In this document: positions 1-5,266 of the stretch, piece by piece | Numbering within the stretch: position 1 is the first letter of the stretch | Layout of the letters: each line of letters starts with the position of its first letter | Origin: an uncultured Eubacteriales bacterium | Lineage (GTDB): Bacteria; Bacillota; Clostridia; Oscillospirales; Acutalibacteraceae | DNA length: 9,298 bases | NCBI GenBank assembly: GCA_900321665.1 | Contig: ONWY01000079.1 | Location: 1 to 9,298 of the forward strand | Direction of reading: 5' to 3' | The notes under the pieces: generated by a model | What the model was told of the DNA's origin: nothing | The model's input: the letters and a program-made list of their open reading frames with translations, nothing else | The model's database searches: none | Position numbers and translations under genes: made by a program

Positions 1-1066
1 GGAATACCAAGGCAATCAAAACCATCGCAAACATTGCAATCAGATTTTTGCGGCGGCTTTGCTTATCTACAAAAATAATAGTGACAATGCAAATGACAAA
101 TTCAATGGCGCCAAAGAGCATACCGCCGCGCGATTGTGCCAGCAGCAGCGCCACAAACATCAGCACACCCATCCAATAGCGGTGGAAGGTGGAGGAGTGG
201 TGCGTTTTCTTGAAGGACAGGTAGAAGGGGAAGGGCATGCAAATCATCAAGAAGGTGGAAATGTTGTTTTTCCACTGCACATAGAAAAAGCGCGGGTCGT
301 TAATGAGCGAGAGCGGGTCTTTGACCACTCTTGAAAACAGGGTCATGTAGTGCTGCAAGACGATGAACACGGCAAAAATGCCCGCAAGCATCATAATGTA
401 GGCAAATTTTTCCGCAATGTCATAGTCCTTTGCGGTGTGAATATGAGAGCTGAGCAGCACGTAAAGAAAGAGCATGCCAAAGCCCAAGCCGATAATGTAG
501 AAAATACCCGAGCCGTCAATATTCACCCAAGAACCCTTTGAAAACAGACCGCCGATAGTCGTGCTGATGCTGACAGCCAAAATGCCCCAAAACAGCTTGC
601 CGAACACAATCTTTTTGCGGTAAATCACAAAGTGGAAAATCAAAACCGCAATAAAGCCGATGCCCACCGGCCACAGGCGAATGAAGGTGTCAAAAGAATC
701 ATACATTTTGCACAGAAATTCGCAAGTGAGAAGGAAGGGAAGGGTGGTGACCAAAATATCCTCGCAAAAGAGCAACAGGATGCTTTCTATGAGCAGGAAC
801 ATGACCGCACCGGCGACCTCGATTTTCAGCGTGACAATCAAGCAGGCAAGCCCGACACACAAAATCATAAAATATTTGCTGATGGCAAACTTTCTGACCA
901 GGGCGACGAGCCGGTTGAATTTTTCTTTTTGAACTTTTCTTAAAATGAATGCCGCGATAATCAACACAAGCACAAAAAGGGAAATGCCGATGATAAACGG
1001 CGAGTTGTTTTCCGCTTTAAACAGGCTTTTGATTAAGTTGACGGCATATTGATATTTTTCTTCCAT
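1..1066 (-). CDS. O-antigen ligase/polymerase-like multispanning membrane protein (3' end outside window)
   Basis: The minus strand reads open from an ATG at 1066 to the left edge, giving 355 codons without a stop; the C-terminus is outside the window. The start follows a GAGG-type ribosome binding site seven bases upstream. The protein begins MEEKYQYAVN and is very hydrophobic, with about ten membrane segments visible at roughly residues 24-43, 65-80, 85-100, 133-149, 158-173, 187-206, 220-237, 270-284, 298-311 and 317-333. The stretch LLLAQSRGG near residues 307-315, followed by another membrane helix, resembles the SRGG region of the Wzy_C/O-antigen ligase family, which polymerises or ligates polysaccharide chains at the outer face of the membrane. 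It diverges from an operon carrying a polysaccharide ABC exporter, which supports a role in surface glycan assembly. Family membership is inferred from topology and this motif; the exact reaction is unknown. Confidence 0.75.
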   Translation of the reverse strand, partial: MEEKYQYAVNLIKSLFKAENNSPFIIGISLFVLVLIIAAFILRKVQKEKFNRLVALVRKFAISKYFMILCVGLACLIVTLKIEVAGAVMFLLIESILLLFCEDILVTTLPFLLTCEFLCKMYDSFDTFIRLWPVGIGFIAVLIFHFVIYRKKIVFGKLFWGILAVSISTTIGGLFSKGSWVNIDGSGIFYIIGLGFGMLFLYVLLSSHIHTAKDYDIAEKFAYIMMLAGIFAVFIVLQHYMTLFSRVVKDPLSLINDPRFFYVQWKNNISTFLMICMPFPFYLSFKKTHHSSTFHRYWMGVLMFVALLLAQSRGGMLFGAIEFVICIVTIIFVDKQSRRKNLIAMFAMVLIALVF

Positions 1067-1096
1067 AAATTGCCTCGATTGGTTATAATCAACTTT

Positions 1097-1125
1097 ATCA
1101 TACCACCTTTTTTAATAAAATACAA
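1097..1125 (-). promoter_or_regulatory. Probable sigma-A promoter of the membrane protein gene
   Basis: Read on the minus strand, TTGTAT (1120-1125) and TATGAT (1097-1102) are separated by 17 bases. The -10 matches five of six consensus bases, the -35 only four. The expected start of transcription near 1090 leaves a leader of about 24 bases before the ATG at 1066. It lies back to back with the plus-strand promoter, so the two surface-polysaccharide transcripts share one control region of about 190 bp. Confidence 0.5.
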
Positions 1126-1176
1126 TATTTACCTTGATAAAGTCTCTTCATTCATATTTAATTAATATAATATATA

Positions 1177-1205
1177 TTGACGGTGAATTTGAAAGATGAT
1201 ATAAT
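1177..1205 (+). promoter_or_regulatory. Strong sigma-A promoter of the seven-gene operon
   Basis: TTGACG (1177-1182) and a perfect TATAAT (1200-1205) are separated by 17 bases in an AT-rich stretch. Transcription would start near 1212, about 48 bases before the lipoprotein start codon. No other promoter this good is apparent between here and 7888, and the genes downstream are tightly packed, so this probably drives the whole operon. Confidence 0.8.
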
Positions 1206-1259
1206 TTATGATGTATAAGAATAATATTCTTTCATCAGTTTAAGAAAGGTGTGATTTTG

Positions 1260-1706
1260 ATGAATAAAATAAAAACAGTTTTATGTATCGCTTGTTCATT
1301 AGCACTTGTAGCAGGGGCAAGCTTCGGCTTAAGTGCTTGTAAAAAAGAAGAAGAGGCGACCACCAAGAAAAGAACAACTATCTCCATGACACCAGAGCAG
1401 TCCTCCAAGTTTGAGGAGAGAATGGCGCAGGATGATAATGTAGTAGAGGACCCGTTTGGTGATGACGATGCCGACAGCGGCAGTGCTACTACAAAAAAAG
1501 GCAGCTCCGGCTCAGGCTCCAATTCCGGCAGCGGCAGCGGCGGCAGTAACGCAGGCGGCAACGGCTCAAGCGATAAAACGACCACCGCAAAATCCGGCTC
1601 GAAAGAAACCACCACCAAAAAAGGCGGTTCCGAAAAGACTACCAAGGGTAAGGTGAAGGATACCGTGACCGATGAAAACGGCGATGTTTGGACAGGGTGG
1701 TATTAA
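1260..1706 (+). CDS. Small Thr/Lys/Ser/Gly-rich lipoprotein
   Basis: 148 residues beginning MNKIKTVLCIACSL. The ATG at 1260 is preferred over an in-frame GTG at 1251 because the AAAGGTG ribosome binding site at 1245-1251 is correctly spaced only for the ATG. A lipoprotein signal peptide ends in the lipobox LSAC, with the lipidated cysteine at residue 27. The mature part has an acidic segment around residues 53-71 and then a low-complexity tail of Ser/Gly runs and Thr-Thr-Lys-Lys repeats, probably a disordered spacer through the cell wall. It ends in an aromatic tail, DENGDVWTGWY. No catalytic domain is visible. It is the first gene of the operon, only three bases ahead of an HprK-like kinase gene, so it could be a substrate of the neighbouring kinase/PqqD/peptidase genes or simply a surface anchor; nothing in the sequence decides this. 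Confidence 0.85.
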   Translation: MNKIKTVLCIACSLALVAGASFGLSACKKEEEATTKKRTTISMTPEQSSKFEERMAQDDNVVEDPFGDDDADSGSATTKKGSSGSGSNSGSGSGGSNAGGNGSSDKTTTAKSGSKETTTKKGGSEKTTKGKVKDTVTDENGDVWTGWY

Positions 1707-1709
1707 TCA

Positions 1710-2426
1710 ATGCTATATACTTTTGCGGGATTAATTATTGATATTCGCTTTCACCATGATTTCGGCAAGCAGCTGTGCAGCCGCTATGTGTACGAGGGCA
1801 CCGAGGCACCGGATTTTACCGTTGAGGTCGATGAGCAGATGATGGCTGCCGAGAGAAAATTTGATATTTACAATTCCTCCGATGGTGTGATAGAAAGCTT
1901 GGCGGCATATAGAGAAATATGCAATCGAGCATATGCATACGGCTGTATGTTTATGCACTGCTCGGCAATTTCCTACAAGGGCAACGGTGTTTTGTTTACC
2001 GCACCAAGCGGAACCGGTAAATCCACCCACTCCGCTTTGTGGCGCCGTTATTTTGGCGAGGTGGTTCAAATTGTGAATGATGATAAGCCGTTTTTGCGCT
2101 TTGGGGAAAACAGTGTGGAGGTGTGCGGCACACCGTGGGACGGTAAGCACCACCGCTCCAATAACATCTGCGTGCCGGTGAAGGCAATTGTGATTTTATC
2201 GCAAGCCAAAGAAAATCGTATTTATAAAACGGATGCCAAGCAGGCGCTCTATCACATTCTTAACCAAACCATTCGCCCGGATGACCCGGCGCTAATGAAT
2301 ACCGTGCTGGATTTTTGCGAGAAGCTGTTGCAACAAGTGCCGGTATATGCACTTGAGTGTAATATTTCGGAAGAAGCGGTTTTGACTGATTATAATGCTA
2401 TAAAGGGGAATTTTGATGAAGATTAA
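1710..2426 (+). CDS. HPr kinase/PEPCK-fold P-loop protein (HprK-related)
   Basis: 238 residues. An AGGGTGG ribosome binding site (1694-1700) lies nine bases before the ATG, inside the last codons of the lipoprotein gene. A P-loop, APSGTGKST, sits at residues 98-106 and follows MHCSAISYKGNGVLF, the layout of the HPr kinase / PEP carboxykinase nucleotide-binding fold. Further family-like motifs are NDDKP at 123-127, a probable metal-binding acidic motif, and GTPWDGKH at 140-147. True HPr kinase/phosphorylase is longer, with a separate N-terminal domain; the first 80 residues here are a different, smaller region. Such HprK-related proteins commonly travel with PqqD-like proteins in peptide-modification and exopolysaccharide loci, and the next gene is indeed PqqD-like, overlapping by 11 bases. 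The likely activity is ATP-dependent phosphorylation of a peptide or protein, but the substrate is unknown. Confidence 0.8.
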   Translation: MLYTFAGLIIDIRFHHDFGKQLCSRYVYEGTEAPDFTVEVDEQMMAAERKFDIYNSSDGVIESLAAYREICNRAYAYGCMFMHCSAISYKGNGVLFTAPSGTGKSTHSALWRRYFGEVVQIVNDDKPFLRFGENSVEVCGTPWDGKHHRSNNICVPVKAIVILSQAKENRIYKTDAKQALYHILNQTIRPDDPALMNTVLDFCEKLLQQVPVYALECNISEEAVLTDYNAIKGNFDED

Positions 2427-2682
2427 ATCGGATTTTATTTTAAGAAAAATGGATGATATGACCATCGTTGTGGCGGTTGGCGAAAGCGCTGCCAAATTCA
2501 ACGGTGTGATTAATTTGAACGAAACAGCGCTCTTTATGTGGCAGCAGTTGAGCGCAGGCTGCACCGAGGCGGAGCTGACAGAAGCCGTTTTGGCGGAGTA
2601 TGATGCACCGCGAGAGGTCGTAGAGCGCGATGTGGCGGCATTTATTGCCAAGCTGCGCGCGGAAAATATTATTGATGAGTGA
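2416..2682 (+). CDS. PqqD-like peptide-binding protein
   Basis: 88 residues beginning MKIKSDFILRKMDD. The ATG at 2416 is chosen over the adjacent TTG at 2413 because the AAGGGG ribosome binding site at 2403-2408 is seven bases upstream of it. The pattern fits PqqD/RRE winged-helix proteins: an N-terminal beta hairpin, then LNETALFMWQQLSAG, an acidic helix TEAELTEAVLAEYDAP, and a final helix ending in KLRAENIIDE. PqqD proteins bind a leader peptide and present it to modifying enzymes. The gene overlaps the HprK-like gene by 11 bases and the peptidase gene by 8, implying translational coupling and a shared complex or pathway. No radical SAM enzyme or obvious precursor peptide is present in the window, so the client peptide is not identified. 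Confidence 0.85.
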   Translation: MKIKSDFILRKMDDMTIVVAVGESAAKFNGVINLNETALFMWQQLSAGCTEAELTEAVLAEYDAPREVVERDVAAFIAKLRAENIIDE

Positions 2683-3100
2683 TTATAAAGAGGTGCTGCA
2701 AAAAAACGGTGTGATCAGCTTCACACCGGGCGGCATCAGCATGTGGCCGATTATTTCCAACCGCGCCGATACGGTGATTATTAAGCCGGTCGAGGGCAGG
2801 TTGAAAAAATATGATGTTGCCTTTTACACAAGGCCGAGCGGGCAGTATGTGCTGCACCGCGTGATGCGGGTCAACCCCGACAGCTACGATATGTGCGGCG
2901 ACAGCCAAACCGCTGTCGAAAAAGCGGTACCGGCGCAAGCCGTGTTCGGCATCATGGAAGGCTATTACAAAAACAAAAAGTATATTGATTGTAACAAGAA
3001 TTTCTTTTATAAGTTATTCGTGCGCTTTTGGAGCTGCTCCGTTTTTTGGCGGCGGTGCCTGATAAAGGGTTTATCTATTCTCGGTATTCGCGCAAAATAG
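2675..3100 (+). CDS. Compact S24/S26 (signal peptidase-like) serine peptidase
   Basis: 141 residues from the ATG at 2675, which overlaps the PqqD-like gene's end by eight bases. The sequence GGISMWPII places the expected nucleophile at Ser22, matching the SMxP box of signal peptidases. LHRV puts His61 where archaeal, ER and SipW-type enzymes use histidine instead of the bacterial lysine, and CGDSQ at 74-78 matches the downstream GD box. Unlike SipW or LepB, there is no N-terminal membrane anchor; the C-terminus (about 105-141) is rich in aromatic and basic residues and might touch the membrane. The protein could cleave a peptide handled by the PqqD-like partner, possibly in the cytoplasm or at the inner face of the membrane. 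Both the peptidase activity and the substrate are inferred. Confidence 0.75.
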   Translation: MSDYKEVLQKNGVISFTPGGISMWPIISNRADTVIIKPVEGRLKKYDVAFYTRPSGQYVLHRVMRVNPDSYDMCGDSQTAVEKAVPAQAVFGIMEGYYKNKKYIDCNKNFFYKLFVRFWSCSVFWRRCLIKGLSILGIRAK

Positions 3101-3110
3101 CAATCTACAG

Positions 3111-4406
3111 GTGGAAATGGAACAGGATGTTGTTTTACAAACTGAAAATTTAGTCAAGGAGTATCGGCTCGGGCAAATCGGCACAGGCACATTAAGAGGC
3201 GATTTGCAGTCTTTCTTTGCGCGCCTTTTTAAAAAGGATGACCCGAACATCTCTTTGCTTGCCGACCAATATTATGATATCGAGCACAAGACTCACCGCG
3301 CGCTCGATGGGGTCTCCATTCAAATCAAGCGCGGCGAAGCGGTCGGCTTAATCGGCACCAACGGTGCGGGAAAATCCACTTTATTAAAGCTTATTTCCAG
3401 AATTACTTTGCCGAGTGAGGGCACTCTCTCGTACAGAGGGAAGGTCGCCAGCCTTTTAGAGGTCGGTACCGGCTTCAACGGCGAGCTGACCGGCAGAGAA
3501 AATATTTACATGAACGGTGCCATTTTAGGCATGAGCCGGGCAGATATCGATAAAAAAATGGATGAAATCATCGCTTTCTCCGAAATCGGGGAATATATCA
3601 ATACGCCGGTCAAGCGCTACTCGAGCGGTATGTTTGTTAAGCTCGCTTTTGCTGTCGCGGCACATTTGGATGCCGATATTTTGCTGATGGATGAAATCCT
3701 CGCGGTGGGCGATGTGAAGTTTCAGGATAAAAGCCTGCGCCGAATGGAAGAGGTAGCAAGCGAGGAGCAAAAAACAGTCATTTATGTCAGCCACAATATG
3801 GCAACAATTCGCCGCTTTTGCACAAGGTGCATTGTGCTCGAGAGCGGCAAGGTGGTTTTTGATGGCGATGTGGAGCAGGCAATAGAGGTCTACACCCAGC
3901 GCAAGAAGCAGTCCTTCAGCACCCACAATGATGTGCGCGAAGCCAAGCGGCGCTACTGTCCGAATGCTCTTGTGCGCAAGGTTTCTTTTGAAGAGTTTGA
4001 CATTCTCGGAGCCGATGAGTGCGTGATTCAAGACAAAGCGGCATTTCGCATGCGCTTCCGCTTTCGTGCTAAGGAGGCGATTGCCGGCACTCGCTTAAAG
4101 GTCAGCTTCTGCGATGCCACCGAGCAACCGATTGCCACGGCGATTTCGCCGACTTTTGATATTAGCGAGGGCGAAAACAGCCTTGAGGTTACTGCGGATA
4201 TTCGAGCGCTCAAACAGGGGATTTATACTATTTCCGGCGCTCTGATGCAGGTAAGCAGCTTCGATATTTTTTCATATTATGACAATGTTGACCAAATGGG
4301 TATGATTGAGATTTTGCCCGATGAAGACGGCTTGCTGTGGGCAGCGCGTGTTTGGGGCAGGGCGGAGCTGCCGCCGTTAAAGATTGGTGGTGACAGCCAT
4401 GAGTAA
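3111..4406 (+). CDS. Polysaccharide ABC exporter ATP-binding protein (Wzt/TagH type) with C-terminal extension
   Basis: 431 residues from GTG 3111; an ATG two codons on (3117) is an equally possible start, since neither has a well-spaced ribosome binding site. The ATPase shows Walker A GTNGAGKST at residues 82-90, the EVGTGFNGELTGREN segment typical of polysaccharide exporters at 117-131, signature YSSGM at 170-174, Walker B ILLMDE at 190-195 and the switch histidine at 228. Residues 20-62 form the extra loop (GTLRGDL...) characteristic of Wzt/TagH/RfbB ATPases. Residues after about 285 form an extra, probably beta-rich domain like the Wzt carbohydrate-binding domain, which in family members recognises the polymer's end. 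It would power export of an undecaprenyl-linked polysaccharide through the permease encoded next, whose gene it overlaps by eight bases. Confidence 0.93.
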   Translation: MEMEQDVVLQTENLVKEYRLGQIGTGTLRGDLQSFFARLFKKDDPNISLLADQYYDIEHKTHRALDGVSIQIKRGEAVGLIGTNGAGKSTLLKLISRITLPSEGTLSYRGKVASLLEVGTGFNGELTGRENIYMNGAILGMSRADIDKKMDEIIAFSEIGEYINTPVKRYSSGMFVKLAFAVAAHLDADILLMDEILAVGDVKFQDKSLRRMEEVASEEQKTVIYVSHNMATIRRFCTRCIVLESGKVVFDGDVEQAIEVYTQRKKQSFSTHNDVREAKRRYCPNALVRKVSFEEFDILGADECVIQDKAAFRMRFRFRAKEAIAGTRLKVSFCDATEQPIATAISPTFDISEGENSLEVTADIRALKQGIYTISGALMQVSSFDIFSYYDNVDQMGMIEILPDEDGLLWAARVWGRAELPPLKIGGDSHE

Positions 4407-5256
4407 GCAATCGCAAAGTGTGACCACCATCACACCCCGCAAAAAGCTTTTTGAGCTTAATTTTGGCGAAACGCTGCGCTACAAGGATTTAATTATCCTG
4501 TTTGTTAAAAACGATTTTAAAACCAGATACAAGCAAATGCTTTTGGGACCGCTGTGGGCGATTATTCAACCGCTGCTGACCACAGTTGTTTTCACAGTGG
4601 TATTCGGCAACATCGCCGGCTTGCCGACCGATGGTGCCCCCAAATTTATGTTTTACATGTGCGGCAATGTGCTGTGGACCTATTTTGCAAGCTGTCTAAA
4701 CGGCGCAGCGGGCAGCTTCAGCGGCAATGCCTATTTATTCAGCAAGGTCTATTTTCCGCGCCTGGTAGCACCGCTTTCAAATGCGCTGGGGAATATGCTC
4801 AATTCATTTATTCAGTTTATCATATTCCTGGGCTTTTTAGTTTACTTTGTCATTCGCGGAGGGGTAGCGCCGCAGTATTCGCTGCTTTGGCTCGCACTGC
4901 TGCTGGTAGTGCAAAGCACCCTGCTTGCGATGGGAATCGGGCTGGTGCTTGCTTCAGTCACAATCAAGTACCGCGATTTAAAAATGCTCATTTCTTTCGG
5001 CGTGCAGCTGTGGCTTTATGCAACACCGATTGCGTATTCCTCCACCCTTGTGAAAGAAAAGCTGCCATCACTCTTTCAGCTGTATATGCTCAATCCGATG
5101 GCGAGCATCTGCGAAGCGATGCGCAAAATCTTTTTGGGTGTCAGTACGGTTAGTGTGAAATATTTGCTCATTAGCGCTGCTTTCAGCATTGCCTTTTTCC
5201 TGTTAGGTGTTGTTTTCTTTAACCGAGCGGAAAAAACATTCACAGATAAGATTTAA
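4399..5256 (+). CDS. Polysaccharide ABC exporter permease (Wzm/TagG type, ABC-2 family)
   Basis: 285 residues. The ATG at 4399 follows GGTGGTG at 4386-4392 with a six-base spacer and overlaps the ATPase stop by eight bases. A short cytoplasmic N-terminus leads into RYKQMLLGPLWAIIQPL, the conserved entry helix of ABC-2 polysaccharide permeases. About six membrane segments follow, at roughly residues 50-72, 82-100, 125-152, 160-190, 198-215 and 250-272, ending with FFNRAEKTFTDKI; the terminal FNRAEKTFTD type of motif is common in TagG/RfbA/Wzm proteins. Together with the preceding ATPase it forms the membrane channel exporting a complete glycan. The order ATPase then permease is the reverse of many wzm-wzt loci. 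The glycan itself cannot be deduced because no glycosyltransferases lie in the window. Confidence 0.92.
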   Translation: MSKQSQSVTTITPRKKLFELNFGETLRYKDLIILFVKNDFKTRYKQMLLGPLWAIIQPLLTTVVFTVVFGNIAGLPTDGAPKFMFYMCGNVLWTYFASCLNGAAGSFSGNAYLFSKVYFPRLVAPLSNALGNMLNSFIQFIIFLGFLVYFVIRGGVAPQYSLLWLALLLVVQSTLLAMGIGLVLASVTIKYRDLKMLISFGVQLWLYATPIAYSSTLVKEKLPSLFQLYMLNPMASICEAMRKIFLGVSTVSVKYLLISAAFSIAFFLLGVVFFNRAEKTFTDKI

Positions 5257-5266
5257 GGAGAAAAGT

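Noticed and set aside
59..943. Plus-strand frames across the left edge
   Set aside because: The minus strand is open for 355 codons, encodes membrane helices and has its own start signals; the plus frames are hydrophilic shadows.
1235..1645. A minus-strand frame rich in Pro/Leu/Val opposite the lipoprotein gene
   Set aside because: Its composition is simply the complement of the Ser/Gly/Thr-rich lipoprotein coding sequence, which has the lipobox, promoter and ribosome binding site.
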